From contig CAYQQR010000032.1 of the NCBI GenBank assembly GCA_964420035.1, positions 1 through 48,616 of the forward strand: a stretch of 48,616 bases of DNA, given 5' to 3'. The notes beneath the pieces are model-generated. The model ran no database searches. It worked only from the letters and a program-made list of their open reading frames with translations, and had not been told where the DNA came from. Source of the DNA: CAYQQR01 sp964420035. GTDB lineage: Bacteria; Bacteroidota; Bacteroidia; Bacteroidales; SM23-62. Below, in pieces: positions 17,650 through 26,997 of the stretch. How positions within the stretch are numbered: position 1 is the first letter of the stretch; each line of letters opens with the position of its first letter. Both the position numbers and the translations under genes were made by a program.

Positions 17650-18337
17650 GAACAAAATAAACGTGTATTATCCCCGAAAATTATGGATAACCGGTCTTGG
17701 CGTACTTTTCCTTTTTTGCACGGGGTACCGGTCCATGGGCCAGGAAACCAGGTTAAGCCTGCACGTAGATCCCATGATGACCTGGTTATCCCCCAACGGC
17801 AAAAGGATCGAAAATGAAGGTTCCCGTCTGGGATTTCAGTTCGGGCTGGGTATAGACCGGTATTTTACAGATAATTATGCCTTTCAAACAGGACTCTATA
17901 TCAGTCATGCTGGCGGAAAGCTTTCCTTTACAGATTCCATTGCATTAAAGCTTACCGGTATCAGGGATACCATTCCTCCGGACAACATCCTCAGCATGAA
18001 CCTTCAATACCTTTCTGTTCCCCTTGGCCTGAAGCTCCAGACCAACGAAATAGGCTATACTATCTTATACGCCAACATGGGGGTTTTGCCCATGTTGAAT
18101 CTGCAATCCAGGATCAACATTCCCTATCTGGAATTTGAGCGGGAAGACCTGGAAGATGAGATTAATTTATTTACGATGGGGTACTATATTGGTGCAGGAA
18201 TACATTATTCTCTTGGCGGTCCCACTGCTTTAACCGCGGGCGTGAACTATTTCAACGGTTTCCTGGATATGGCAGAGCCGGACAGCCGCAAATACCTGTT
18301 GAAATATTTAAGTCTGCGATTTGGTATACTGTTTTAA
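17648..18337 (+). CDS. PorT-like outer-membrane beta-barrel protein
   Basis: A protein of about 229 residues with a signal peptide (WITGLGVLFLFCTGYRSMGQ) and eight or so amphipathic strands ending in Phe (LSLRFGILF). The pattern FGLGIDRYFTDNYAFQTGLYIS, then LQYLSVPLGLKL, is that of the PorT/outer-membrane beta-barrel group. PorT proper is a T9SS component. This may instead be a general barrel protein, since the family is broad. The position between gldB and nadE favours a link with gliding/T9SS. In-frame ATGs exist at 17594, 17636 and 17648. The last two both give sensible signal peptides, and 17594 lies inside the divergent gldB transcript. Confidence 0.78.
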   Translation: MNKINVYYPRKLWITGLGVLFLFCTGYRSMGQETRLSLHVDPMMTWLSPNGKRIENEGSRLGFQFGLGIDRYFTDNYAFQTGLYISHAGGKLSFTDSIALKLTGIRDTIPPDNILSMNLQYLSVPLGLKLQTNEIGYTILYANMGVLPMLNLQSRINIPYLEFEREDLEDEINLFTMGYYIGAGIHYSLGGPTALTAGVNYFNGFLDMAEPDSRKYLLKYLSLRFGILF

Positions 18338-18347
18338 CCCTTCTAAA

Positions 18348-20003
18348 ATGAAGATAGAACTCGCTCAGCTGAATTACCACATAGGAAATTTTGAAGATAA
18401 TCTTACAAAAATTGCTTTCGAGATCAAGAAGGCACAGGAACGCGAAACGGATTTGCTGGTCTTTAGCGAACTGGCCATATGCGGCTATCCGCCTCATGAT
18501 CTTTTGGAAAATCCCGATTTTGTCGAAGGATGCATTAAATCGATTGCCAAGCTGGCCAGGGTATGCGATAACATTGCCGTTCTGATTGGCGGTCCGGCCA
18601 TTAACCCGCGTTCAGAAGGCAAAAGACTCTATAATTCTGCCTACTTTATATATGAAAAGGAAGTCCGTCAAGTCTTTCATAAATCCCTGCTTCCCACCTA
18701 CGACATTTTTGATGAGTACCGCTATTTCGAACCCAACCGGGAATTCAGGATACTGAACTTTAAAGACAAGAAGATTGGGGTCACCATTTGCGAGGATCTC
18801 TGGTCTGATCAACCCACGGCTTATCCCTTTGGCCGGTCGAGGCTCTACACCATTTCACCCATGGAAGAGCTGAAGAAATTCGAACCCGACCTGGTGGTCA
18901 ATCTTTCCGCTTCCCCTTTTGCACATTCCAGGACCCGGGCCCGGGAGCATATATTTAAAGAAAATGCCAGAAAATTTGAAGTTCCCGTATTCATGGTCAA
19001 TCAGATGGGTGCACAAACCGATTTGATCTTTGACGGGGGCTCGATGGTTATCAACAAAAAGGGAGAAATTCTCAAACGTTTTCCCTTCTTCAAGGAACAT
19101 ACAGAACAATTTGATACCGCGGAGCTGGATCAAACTCCGGGGCATGCTTCAGAGGAGCTACCCGGACGCATGCAGATGATCCATGATGCATTGGTCCTTG
19201 GTATTAAGGACTACTTCGCCAAGCTTGGGTTCCGTGAAGCCGTCCTGGGTCTTTCCGGAGGCATTGATTCATCCGTCACCCTGGTTCTTGCAACCCGGGC
19301 ACTGGGTGCAAAAAACATGCATGTACTGCTGCTTCCCTCACAATATTCTTCAGAAAGTTCTCTGACCGACGCGGCAGCACTGGCCAAAAATCTTGGTGTT
19401 CGCTATGAGGTCATCGATATACGGGACATTTTCGAATCTTTCAACGAAGCACTGGATCCTTTGTTTACAGGCACACCTGAAGATATTACCGAAGAGAACA
19501 TCCAATCCAGGATACGGGGTACCCTCCTGATGGCCTTCTCCAATAAATTCGGTCACATCCTGCTCAACACCAGTAACAAGAGCGAAGCTGCGGTGGGTTA
19601 CGGTACCCTGTACGGAGATATGGCGGGCGGACTATCGGTACTGGGCGATGTTTATAAAACCGATGTCTTCGAGCTGGCCCGCTGGATCAACAGGGATGAA
19701 AGCATCATCCCGGAAAATGTGATCACTAAACCGCCTTCAGCTGAACTGAAGCCCGGACAACTGGATTCTGACAGCCTGCCCGATTATGATGTACTGGACC
19801 GTATCCTGAATTTCTATATTGAACAACAGCTTCCCGAAAGGGAGATTATACGGCAAGGTTTCGATAAGGACCTGGTCCATGAGATCATCTTAAAAGTGAA
19901 TCATAATGAATATAAAAGATATCAGACCCCCCCTATACTCAGGGTTTCGACCAAAGCTTTCGGCGTAGGCAGAAGAATGCCCCTGGTAGCTCATTATTCT
20001 TAA
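18348..20003 (+). CDS. nadE: Glutamine-dependent NAD+ synthetase
   Basis: This enzyme makes NAD+ from nicotinic acid adenine dinucleotide, ATP and glutamine in the cytoplasm. Of its 551 residues, the N-terminal nitrilase-type glutaminase domain shows the catalytic triad Glu41 (FSELAICGYPP), Lys112 (HKSLLPTYD) and Cys148 (GVTICEDLWSD). The C-terminal synthetase domain has the pyrophosphatase P-loop GLSGGIDSS (about 299-307) and NTSNKSEAAVGYGTLYGD. The frame extends upstream to 18321, overlapping the PorT-like gene, but the ATG at 18348 begins the conserved MKIELAQLNYHIG. It lies 10 nt after the PorT-like gene and is probably cotranscribed with it. Confidence 0.96.
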   Translation: MKIELAQLNYHIGNFEDNLTKIAFEIKKAQERETDLLVFSELAICGYPPHDLLENPDFVEGCIKSIAKLARVCDNIAVLIGGPAINPRSEGKRLYNSAYFIYEKEVRQVFHKSLLPTYDIFDEYRYFEPNREFRILNFKDKKIGVTICEDLWSDQPTAYPFGRSRLYTISPMEELKKFEPDLVVNLSASPFAHSRTRAREHIFKENARKFEVPVFMVNQMGAQTDLIFDGGSMVINKKGEILKRFPFFKEHTEQFDTAELDQTPGHASEELPGRMQMIHDALVLGIKDYFAKLGFREAVLGLSGGIDSSVTLVLATRALGAKNMHVLLLPSQYSSESSLTDAAALAKNLGVRYEVIDIRDIFESFNEALDPLFTGTPEDITEENIQSRIRGTLLMAFSNKFGHILLNTSNKSEAAVGYGTLYGDMAGGLSVLGDVYKTDVFELARWINRDESIIPENVITKPPSAELKPGQLDSDSLPDYDVLDRILNFYIEQQLPEREIIRQGFDKDLVHEIILKVNHNEYKRYQTPPILRVSTKAFGVGRRMPLVAHYS

Positions 20004-20019
20004 ATTTTTCATACATTTA

Positions 20020-20035
20020 CATGTTTTACAACATG
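20020..20035. promoter_or_regulatory. Dyad operator candidate upstream of the Crp/Fnr gene
   Basis: CATGTT-TTAC-AACATG is a perfect 6-bp inverted repeat with a 4-nt spacer. It abuts a TACATTTA (20013-20020) that resembles a -7 element and would cover the transcription start. Crp/Fnr proteins bind two-fold symmetric sites, so autoregulation is plausible. Confidence 0.45.
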
Positions 20036-20054
20036 GTCACTCAGCCCAAGGAAT

Positions 20055-20759
20055 ATGCAAGACAAAAAAGCCAAAGCAGGCGATAACTGTATAGAAAACA
20101 AAATGTCGGTTTTCAATGTATTGAAGCCTGATCAAAAAGAGATTCTGAAAGAGAATTATACGGTTCAAAACTTTAAAAAGGGTGAAATTATTTTCAAAGA
20201 GGGAGACAAACCCTCTGGTCTGATCTGCCTTTCGGAAGGAAAGGTAAAAGTATTCAAGGAAGGTGTGGGAGGCCGTGAGCAAATTGTACGCATGGCCAAG
20301 CCCGTTGGTTTTATCGGTTACAGAGCACTGTTCGCGGAAGAAAATCATACCGCTACGGCAGTGGCCATTGAAGACTCCATCATTTGTAACATCGACAAGG
20401 ATACCATTTACAAACTGCTGAGAATGAATCCCGATCTGTCGATGAGCATCATCAAGGCATTTGCAACCGAGCTGGGCTTTTCCAATGACCGGACAGTTAC
20501 CCTCACCCAAAAGCATATCAGGGGCAGACTGGCCGAATCCTTAATCTTCCTGAAAGACACTTATGGATTGGAAGAGGATGAAGCCACCATCAAGGTTTAT
20601 CTGTCCAGGGAAGATATCGCCAACCTCTCCAATATGACTACTTCCAATGCCATCCGCACCCTGTCGGCCTTTGCAAGTGAAAATGTGATCGCTCTGGATG
20701 GCAGAAAAATCAAGATTCTGGATATGCCCATGCTGGAAAGAATTTCAGAACTGGGATAA
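20055..20759 (+). CDS. Crp/Fnr family transcriptional regulator
   Basis: A 234-residue DNA-binding regulator. The N-terminal cyclic-nucleotide-binding-type beta-roll spans about 20-135 (KKGEIIFKEGDKPSGLICLSEGKVKVF; GFIGYRALFAEENHTATAVAIED). A dimerisation helix and a C-terminal winged helix-turn-helix (about 165-225; SREDIANLSNMTTSNAIRTLSAF) follow. The N-terminal cysteines do not form the FNR iron-sulfur pattern, and the cAMP-contacting residues of Crp are not evident, so the ligand is unknown. It is preceded by a dyad that may be its own operator. It stands alone between nadE and the convergent glycosyltransferase. Confidence 0.9.
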   Translation: MQDKKAKAGDNCIENKMSVFNVLKPDQKEILKENYTVQNFKKGEIIFKEGDKPSGLICLSEGKVKVFKEGVGGREQIVRMAKPVGFIGYRALFAEENHTATAVAIEDSIICNIDKDTIYKLLRMNPDLSMSIIKAFATELGFSNDRTVTLTQKHIRGRLAESLIFLKDTYGLEEDEATIKVYLSREDIANLSNMTTSNAIRTLSAFASENVIALDGRKIKILDMPMLERISELG

Positions 20760-20762
20760 CAG

Positions 20763-22340
20763 CTATTCTTTCTTAAACTTACATACCGCCAGTTGTAAGG
20801 CATTGATACGGGTTTGCAGGCTGTGCATCACCGTCACGTTATAATGCCGGGTACTGTCAAATGGCATCAGATAAAAGGCATCCCGGGGGAGGTCTTCATA
20901 CCCGCGAAGCAGAATATCCCCGCGCTTACTGTTAATATAGTAGGATGTAGCATGCTGACAGGGAGTATCCCTGTACAGGTAGAATTCTTTCCCCCTCGTC
21001 AGCCTCCCGGCAATTTTGGCTCCTTCCCTTTCTATTCTCTCCGTACCGTCCCAGTACCTTTCGGGCTGCAGAAACAGGGACATCCCCAGGCGGGAAAGTA
21101 ACAAAGCCGCGGTAAAAATTACCAGTCTTTGATTCTTGTTCTTCAGATAAAGCCAGGCAAATAAAAATCCCGGTACCACCAGCAAGAGGGTCTTGAGCCA
21201 TGGAAACTCAACCTTGTTCAGGCGGTCAACAAAGGGAAAGGACAGTGCCAAAAGGGGCAGGGCCAGGATGAGTATTCCGAATATCCACAGTACCACATCT
21301 GAGACCAATAAATCCCGGTCCCAGGTTCTGAAAAAGGCCCATACCAGCACCGTGAAAAACAGGGGAAGGAATGGAAAAAGGTATCGTGCATAGATGGCAG
21401 GACTGAGCCAGTAAATGACGATGTTGGCCGCGAAAACAAGAACATTGAAACGCAGGTATGCATTTTTCCGGATAGCCCCGCGTACCGGTCGATACAGTAA
21501 TGCCGCGAGCAGGATCGACCAGGGCAGAAAATGCATGATAAATTCCAGGGGAAAGCCAACCAGGTGGATCAGGGTTTCCAGGACCGGAACCTCAAGCATG
21601 GTTCTCTTGGAAGATTCTTCAAACAGCCTTTCCCAGAAACCCAGGGGTGAATGGAAACGCGAATACATTAGAAAGTATCCTCCAGACAGAGCCAGAAAGA
21701 GCATCAGCCCTGCCAAATGAGAAAGGGAAAAAAGCTTCCTGAAAGTACCGGTATGCCAAAACCAAATCAATAGTGTAATTCCCTGGAAGGCCAGCGATGG
21801 CAATCCTTTCATGAGAAAACCAAGTGCTGTAAACAACCAGGAAAGCAGGAACAATTTAAGATAATTCTGTTTTTGGTGTTGATGATAAATGACCACCATG
21901 CCCATCCAGGTGACCCAGGCATAGCTGATATCGATCAGACCGCGGGCTGAATCATAAAACAGGATGCGACCCGAGGTGACCACAGCCAGGGAGATAATGA
22001 ACGCGATCCTGAAATCAAAGATCTTCCGGCTGTGATGGTAAACGCTGATGCCGAAACCTATCAGGGACAGAAACATGGGCATGCGCAATACGAATTCGTC
22101 AAAACTGCCGGTAAGGGAAAAAAAGAGGACCAGGATCCAATTATACAAGGGCGGTTTATTGAAATAAAGCTGGCCATTGATGGTGGGAACCCAGAAATTC
22201 CCGGTGTGCATCATCTCCTGGGCCACCAAACCCCGGGTCGCCTCATCCAGGATCAAGGGCAGTAAGCCAAGGTTGACCAAAATGGCAGGAAAGAATAATG
22301 CCACGGGGATATAATATAGCCAGCGACCCTTTCTTTGCAT
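20763..22340 (-). CDS. GT39/ArnT-like membrane glycosyltransferase
   Basis: An integral membrane GT-C enzyme of about 525 residues with roughly 11-12 transmembrane helices. It uses a polyprenyl-phosphate sugar as donor. The first periplasmic loop carries the catalytic acidic motif LDEATRGLVAQEM, followed by TGNFWVPTINGQLYFNKPPLYNW, typical of ArnT/PMT_2 proteins. The C-terminal 100 residues form a small soluble domain. Likely acceptors are lipid A, glycan or protein. ArnT itself adds aminoarabinose to lipid A, but this cannot be assumed here. The frame opens at 22382, inside the divergent acyltransferase gene. A perfect -7 element at 22359-22366 places transcription start near 22352, so the ATG at 22340 is preferred. 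Confidence 0.87.
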   Translation of the reverse strand: MQRKGRWLYYIPVALFFPAILVNLGLLPLILDEATRGLVAQEMMHTGNFWVPTINGQLYFNKPPLYNWILVLFFSLTGSFDEFVLRMPMFLSLIGFGISVYHHSRKIFDFRIAFIISLAVVTSGRILFYDSARGLIDISYAWVTWMGMVVIYHQHQKQNYLKLFLLSWLFTALGFLMKGLPSLAFQGITLLIWFWHTGTFRKLFSLSHLAGLMLFLALSGGYFLMYSRFHSPLGFWERLFEESSKRTMLEVPVLETLIHLVGFPLEFIMHFLPWSILLAALLYRPVRGAIRKNAYLRFNVLVFAANIVIYWLSPAIYARYLFPFLPLFFTVLVWAFFRTWDRDLLVSDVVLWIFGILILALPLLALSFPFVDRLNKVEFPWLKTLLLVVPGFLFAWLYLKNKNQRLVIFTAALLLSRLGMSLFLQPERYWDGTERIEREGAKIAGRLTRGKEFYLYRDTPCQHATSYYINSKRGDILLRGYEDLPRDAFYLMPFDSTRHYNVTVMHSLQTRINALQLAVCKFKKE

Positions 22341-22358
22341 GGGTTTGTATTGAATTCG

Positions 22359-22366
22359 CAAAGTTA
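22359..22366 (-). promoter_or_regulatory. -7 promoter element for the GT39 gene
   Basis: TAACTTTG on the minus strand is an exact TAnnTTTG. The -33 region is weak. It supports the start at 22340. Confidence 0.55.
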
Positions 22367-22380
22367 GTAATTTCCGTCCC

Positions 22381-23289
22381 ATGATTAGGGCCCTTAAGTG
22401 TATCGCTTTTATCCCGGTTTATGCCTTTTTATGGACTATCACCTGGTTGCCCCCGAGGGTTTTATATGTTTTTTCTGACTTCATTTTTCTCATCATTTAT
22501 TACCTGATTCCCTACCGGAAAAAACTGGTCCTGAAAAACCTGCGGAGGTCCTTCCCCGAAAAAAACAAGAAGGAAATAAGGCGGATCAGCAGGCGTTTTT
22601 ACCACCATCTTTGTGATTACTTCATTGAATCGGTATACGGACTGCACATGTCTGCAAAGGAGATCAACCGGCGATACCGGTATAAAAATCCGGAACTTTT
22701 GCAAAGCTTATATGACCGGGACCGCTCTGTTATCCTGGTCCTCGGACATTACGGCAACTGGGAATGGACGAGCAACTTCCCTCTGAACATACCCCACACC
22801 GTTATGGCTATTTACAAGACCTTGCACAATCCTTATTTCGACAGGCTCTTTGTCAAAGTAAGAAGCAAGTTCGGACTTGTGCCCGTTCCCATGGAAAGCA
22901 CCCTGAGAAGAATGATCGAATACAAACAGCGAGGCATTAAAACCCTCACCATTTTCCTGGCGGATCAGCGACCCCGCTGGAAAAACATTCAATACTGGAC
23001 CACTTTTTTGAACCAGGACACCCCGGTACTTCTGGGTCCCGAGAAAACTGCAAAAAAACTGGACCAGGCGGTTGTATTCATCCATGTTAATAAGCTCAAA
23101 CGGGGTTATTATGAATCGGAGTTTATTCTCTTGCATGATGATCCCCGGGAAACCGGGACTTACGAGATAACCGAATCGCACCTGAGAACCCTGGAAAAGA
23201 TCATCCGTGAGGAACCCGAATGGTGGCTCTGGTCCCATAACCGCTGGAAACACAGTAAAGACCTGTATGACAAAATACATGCCCGCTAA
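22381..23289 (+). CDS. Lipid A acyltransferase (LpxL/HtrB family)
   Basis: A 302-residue inner-membrane acyltransferase that adds a secondary acyl chain to lipid A, using acyl-ACP. An N-terminal hydrophobic helix (about 8-45) is followed by the catalytic HX4E motif, His123 to Glu128 in GHYGNWEW. Other features are FLADQRPRW (about 194-202) and the terminal PEWWLWSHNRWKH. Bacteroidota members vary in chain specificity, so I give no L/M symbol. Its stop codon overlaps the ATG of the GT4 gene by one base, which implies coupled translation and a shared role in LPS core/lipid A assembly. It diverges from the GT39 gene. Confidence 0.92.
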   Translation: MIRALKCIAFIPVYAFLWTITWLPPRVLYVFSDFIFLIIYYLIPYRKKLVLKNLRRSFPEKNKKEIRRISRRFYHHLCDYFIESVYGLHMSAKEINRRYRYKNPELLQSLYDRDRSVILVLGHYGNWEWTSNFPLNIPHTVMAIYKTLHNPYFDRLFVKVRSKFGLVPVPMESTLRRMIEYKQRGIKTLTIFLADQRPRWKNIQYWTTFLNQDTPVLLGPEKTAKKLDQAVVFIHVNKLKRGYYESEFILLHDDPRETGTYEITESHLRTLEKIIREEPEWWLWSHNRWKHSKDLYDKIHAR

Positions 23290-24341
23290 TGAAAATTCTT
23301 GCCACAGGGAAATTTGAACCGGATTATAACCGTACCCATACACTCTTCTCGGGTCTGAGAGCATTAGGACATGAATTGTCCATCCTGGATTATGAAAAGA
23401 AAAACCGTCAAAGTAAACGCAGAATAAAGGAAGTCCTGGATTCATCCGATCATGATCTTGTTTTTTTACCTTCATTTACACACCCGGACGTTCGTTTCGT
23501 ACGTAAATTAACCCGGTTACCGTTGATTTTTGATCCTTTGATATCCAGGTACCTGACCAAGGTTTTTGATTACCGGACCATATCCAGGTACAATCCGAGA
23601 GCCTATAAAAATTACCTGAAGGATAAGCTGAGTTTTCATGCTGCAGATATTATCCTGAGCGATACCCGGGCACATGCCGATTATTATTCCATGCTCGTGA
23701 AGGATATAGAACATAAGATCCGTATCCTCCCGGTAGGAGTAAATACCCAATTATTCTTTCCGCTTAAAGAAAAAAAGAAGGGAAATAAGTTTATCGTGGG
23801 TTTTTACGGTAGTTTCATTCCTTTACAGGGAATAGAAAAGATCCTTGGTGCCGCAGACCTTCTGAAAGATCACCCTGAAATTGAATTTCATTTACTCGGG
23901 CATGGCATTGGATTTCAGAAAATTGCAAACAAAGTTGAAGAAAAGAGGATGAATAATGTCCGGTTGACGGGTTGGATCCCTTTTGAAGAATTAAATGAAA
24001 AGATCAATGCCTTCGATCTTTGCCTGGGCATTTTCGGAGACAGTCTCAAGGCCCAACTGGTCGTTCCCAACAAGATCTATCACTATGCAGCTTGTTCAAA
24101 AGGCATCGTTACAATGGACACCCGGGCTATCCGTGAGATATTCGAACCCGGAACCGACATCATGACCTGCTCCAACCACCCCGGGGAAATCGCGGATAAG
24201 ATCATGGAATGTCTCGGAGATCAGGATGGGGTGGAGCAGATTGCATTAAAGGCTTTGGAAATGATCAGACGGGATTACAATCATATAAAGATCGCCGGTA
24301 AGTTCGAGAAAATAGCTTTACCCCTTCTGTTCGGTAAATGA
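23289..24341 (+). CDS. GT4 family glycosyltransferase
   Basis: A 350-residue GT-B fold glycosyltransferase. The N-terminal Rossmann half starts MKILATGKFEPDYNRTHTLFSGLRALGH. The linker has RILPVGVNTQLFFP. The C-terminal half has the nucleotide-sugar binding pattern VGFYGSFIPLQGIEKIL, LTGWIPFEEL and VPNKIYHYAACSKGIVTMD. Donor and acceptor are unknown, but coupling with the LpxL-type gene points to LPS or another surface glycan. Its stop codon abuts the stop of the convergent methyltransferase with no gap. Confidence 0.87.
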   Translation: MKILATGKFEPDYNRTHTLFSGLRALGHELSILDYEKKNRQSKRRIKEVLDSSDHDLVFLPSFTHPDVRFVRKLTRLPLIFDPLISRYLTKVFDYRTISRYNPRAYKNYLKDKLSFHAADIILSDTRAHADYYSMLVKDIEHKIRILPVGVNTQLFFPLKEKKKGNKFIVGFYGSFIPLQGIEKILGAADLLKDHPEIEFHLLGHGIGFQKIANKVEEKRMNNVRLTGWIPFEELNEKINAFDLCLGIFGDSLKAQLVVPNKIYHYAACSKGIVTMDTRAIREIFEPGTDIMTCSNHPGEIADKIMECLGDQDGVEQIALKALEMIRRDYNHIKIAGKFEKIALPLLFGK

Positions 24342-25130
24342 TCAGCCGGTTTGCTTTTGAATTAATGCTCTGGCTTTGGTCCCAACTTTTAACCCATTGA
24401 AAAAGGACCACTTTTTCCTGGAATAGGTACCCCAATCGATGAGTTTAAAGCCGGTCTGGTCGCAAAGAAATCGAAAAGACTTCTTTGAATATTCATTACA
24501 ATGAGCCGGCACGAAATCCACGGCAAATTTCTTTTTATATAAGCCCAAAGATGAAAGGAATCTTTTCATCTTAAAGGCCCATCCTTCAATATTGGGGAAT
24601 TCAAGGACAGCAAAAGCATTAGGCTTGAGTAAATTGTTGATCTTAAACATGGCAAGCAAAGGATCGGGCAAATGTTCAAGCACATGCCTCAGGGTGATGA
24701 GATCAAATTTTCGCTCGGTCTGGTATTCCAGGAAATCTGCAGTTTCCATCGGTATGGAATAACGGGTCCGGATATATTCAGACAGAAAGGGAGAAAGCTC
24801 CAATCCCTGTACATTCCATCCCTGCTCTTTAGCAAGTTTCAACAGTGCACCCGTACCGGCACCGATATCAAGGTAATCGCCCGTTCCCGGGATTTTCTTC
24901 ATGATATAAGCATGGGTCATGCGGGATCCCCAATCCTTTGCAGGGTCTGTGTTCCCATTTGATTTCTGTTCATATTTTCTTTGATTGTCCAGGATAAAGA
25001 TCCCGTTCATATCAAGATTGACCAAACCGCAGTTTCGGCATTTATAGAAATGGAACTGCTGATCATTCCCCACTGTATAATAAAAACTCAGATTATCGCT
25101 CGAGCAGAGTCTGCAATGCATTTTAGCCAT
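24342..25130 (-). CDS. Zinc-ribbon class I SAM-dependent methyltransferase
   Basis: A 262-residue protein. The N-terminus has a four-cysteine zinc ribbon (CRLCSSDN and CRNCG, about 6-37). A Rossmann methyltransferase domain follows with motif I LDIGAGTGALLKLA, motif II LELSPFLSEYIRTRY and LITLRHVLEHLPDP. Such proteins methylate sugars or other small molecules in glycan clusters. The substrate is unknown. It is the last gene of the run tdk, murF-alr, GT2-GT4, methyltransferase, with 9 nt to the preceding gene. A second protein of the same architecture is at 44363-45247. Confidence 0.87.
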   Translation of the reverse strand: MAKMHCRLCSSDNLSFYYTVGNDQQFHFYKCRNCGLVNLDMNGIFILDNQRKYEQKSNGNTDPAKDWGSRMTHAYIMKKIPGTGDYLDIGAGTGALLKLAKEQGWNVQGLELSPFLSEYIRTRYSIPMETADFLEYQTERKFDLITLRHVLEHLPDPLLAMFKINNLLKPNAFAVLEFPNIEGWAFKMKRFLSSLGLYKKKFAVDFVPAHCNEYSKKSFRFLCDQTGFKLIDWGTYSRKKWSFFNGLKVGTKARALIQKQTG

Positions 25131-25139
25131 GAGAAAATT

Positions 25140-26996
25140 TTAATTCAGTGTTTGAAGCAAACTGTCCACTTCTTCAATGGTCCTGTCAATGGTAAATTTA
25201 TGCTCCACGAACTTCCGGGCGTTTTCACCAAGTTTTTCCCTTAATACCGGATCCCTGGCAATTTTAATGATCTTTTCGGCAAATTCATGGATATTATAAG
25301 GTTCGATCAAATAACCATTGTAATCGCTGATGATCATTTCGGGGTTACTGCTGAGCCCGAAACCGATCACGGGTTTATGGCAAACCATTGCTTCAATGAT
25401 CACATATCCAAAACCTTCCCATAAGCTGGACAACACAAAAAGATCAAGGGAATTCATGAAACCCTGCATGTCATTGACGAATCCGAGAAATTCTACCTGA
25501 TCCTCAAGTCCTTTTCTTTTAATCAGTTGTTTGAGCTCATTTTCCAGTTTCCCTTCACCGGCAATCAGGATCCTGAAATTCAACCTTTTTTTCTGAAGGA
25601 TCTCGGCAATACCGATCAATAATCGATGTCCCTTCTGTCTTACCAGCCTGCCGGCATTCCCGATAATGATCTCATTGTCCTTCTTTTGAAACAGTTTGTA
25701 TGTTTGTGCTTTTTTATAATCCTCCAGGTTGATCCCGTTGTAGATGACATCGATCTTATCAAGGTCATACATTTCATTGTTTCGCTGAACAATGGTCTTT
25801 TTTGTTTCTTCCGAGTTAGCTATCACCCTGGTTACCACATTTTTGAAAAGAAACCTGTTCAGGGGAGTGTCCCTGATAGGAATGGCGCTTCCCCTCCGGT
25901 ATATGATATTCCGGACCCCCGCGAGTTTTGCTGCAATACCTCCCACTTTCAGGTCGGCAGAAAGATTAATGATAACGGTCTTAACCCTCTCTTTCTTGAA
26001 TATCCTCCTTAAGCGCCATATTTTATAAGGATTCAGGAAACTCAGATTGTTGATAATTACCTGGTATGCGCGCAGCGGCGATTCCTGGAGACTCTTGTAG
26101 AGTTCGCTGTTTCTGTTGGTGATCAAAAAGGTGTCATAGCCGTTCTTTGAAAGACGGCTGGCCACATCAAAATGCCATTTTTCACCTCCGCCCCAGGACT
26201 TGACACTGTTCATGAAACAAAGCCGCTCCGCGGCTATGGCTGCCCTTTCTTTATAATAATCCCTGAGTTTAATGTATTTCAGGAAGGTTTCGTGCGCGGA
26301 ATTCACACTGATCACAAGGCCGTAAAAACCATCCAGGAATCCCAGTTTGATAAAGTAATCCCGGAACATGCGCCATATGGGATTGAATATAATATTGAAG
26401 ATGGTGGCTCTCTTACCCGCTTTATAATAAGCTTTGGCTACTATACTGGAAAACTTGTTGATCTGCTCGATGTGTTCATTAATGCTGAAATAGGAGTAAT
26501 GCAGCAGGTCCCCGGCAAGAAATCTTCTGCTCGCACCCTTTTCCAGGTAAAACCGGTCATGCGGGTTAAGACCGCCCCACCGGCCCTTTCTGCTGTCCCA
26601 CAATCTGAGTTTGCGTGCCGGGTACCATGATGTATGCTTGATCCATTTCCCGCAATAGTTGGTGAGCCGGTTGAAATAATAGCCATCATACTTCCAGTCT
26701 TTTTTAACCTTCTTAATGGATTCCTTCAGCCCATCGGAAAGGGCTTCATCCGCATCCAGGGACAGGATATGCGGATATTTAGCCTGGGTAATGGCCCAGT
26801 TCTTTTGTTCGATATGCCCCTCGAAAGGGTGGGTTATAAAACGCGCCCCATAATATCTGGCGATCTTTTCGGTATCATCGGTAGAAAAGGAGTCCACCAC
26901 CACGATGTCGTCAGCGATATCCTTGACTGATTCCAGGCACCGCCCGATATTCCGCTCCTCGTTATAGGTTATTATAACAACCGATAATTCTGGCAT
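25140..26996 (-). CDS. Fused GT2-GT4 glycosyltransferase
   Basis: A 618-residue protein with two glycosyltransferase domains. The first (1 to about 250) is GT2, of the WaaE/KdtX core-glucosyltransferase type: SVVIITYNEERNIGRCLES, VDSFSTDDT, DxD-type LDADEA (80-85), and WWP-like GGLNPHDRFYL. The second (about 258-618) is GT4: MNSVKSWGGGEKWHFDV, IYNGINLEDY, GNAGRLVRQKGH, and the EX7E motif EGFGYVIIEA. The joint falls at a Met (position 262, nucleotide 26213) that could be the start of a former separate gene. No stop codon or frameshift is seen there. It probably adds two successive sugars of an LPS core. It starts 1 nt after the murF-alr stop. Confidence 0.88.
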   Translation of the reverse strand: MPELSVVIITYNEERNIGRCLESVKDIADDIVVVDSFSTDDTEKIARYYGARFITHPFEGHIEQKNWAITQAKYPHILSLDADEALSDGLKESIKKVKKDWKYDGYYFNRLTNYCGKWIKHTSWYPARKLRLWDSRKGRWGGLNPHDRFYLEKGASRRFLAGDLLHYSYFSINEHIEQINKFSSIVAKAYYKAGKRATIFNIIFNPIWRMFRDYFIKLGFLDGFYGLVISVNSAHETFLKYIKLRDYYKERAAIAAERLCFMNSVKSWGGGEKWHFDVASRLSKNGYDTFLITNRNSELYKSLQESPLRAYQVIINNLSFLNPYKIWRLRRIFKKERVKTVIINLSADLKVGGIAAKLAGVRNIIYRRGSAIPIRDTPLNRFLFKNVVTRVIANSEETKKTIVQRNNEMYDLDKIDVIYNGINLEDYKKAQTYKLFQKKDNEIIIGNAGRLVRQKGHRLLIGIAEILQKKRLNFRILIAGEGKLENELKQLIKRKGLEDQVEFLGFVNDMQGFMNSLDLFVLSSLWEGFGYVIIEAMVCHKPVIGFGLSSNPEMIISDYNGYLIEPYNIHEFAEKIIKIARDPVLREKLGENARKFVEHKFTIDRTIEEVDSLLQTLN

Positions 26997-26997
26997 G

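Noticed and set aside
20055..20759. Classical oxygen-sensing FNR
   Set aside because: The N-terminus lacks the cysteine cluster needed for the iron-sulfur centre.
22708..23475. 255-codon open frame on the minus strand across the acyltransferase and GT4 genes
   Set aside because: It is antisense to two recognised genes and its composition has no domain features.
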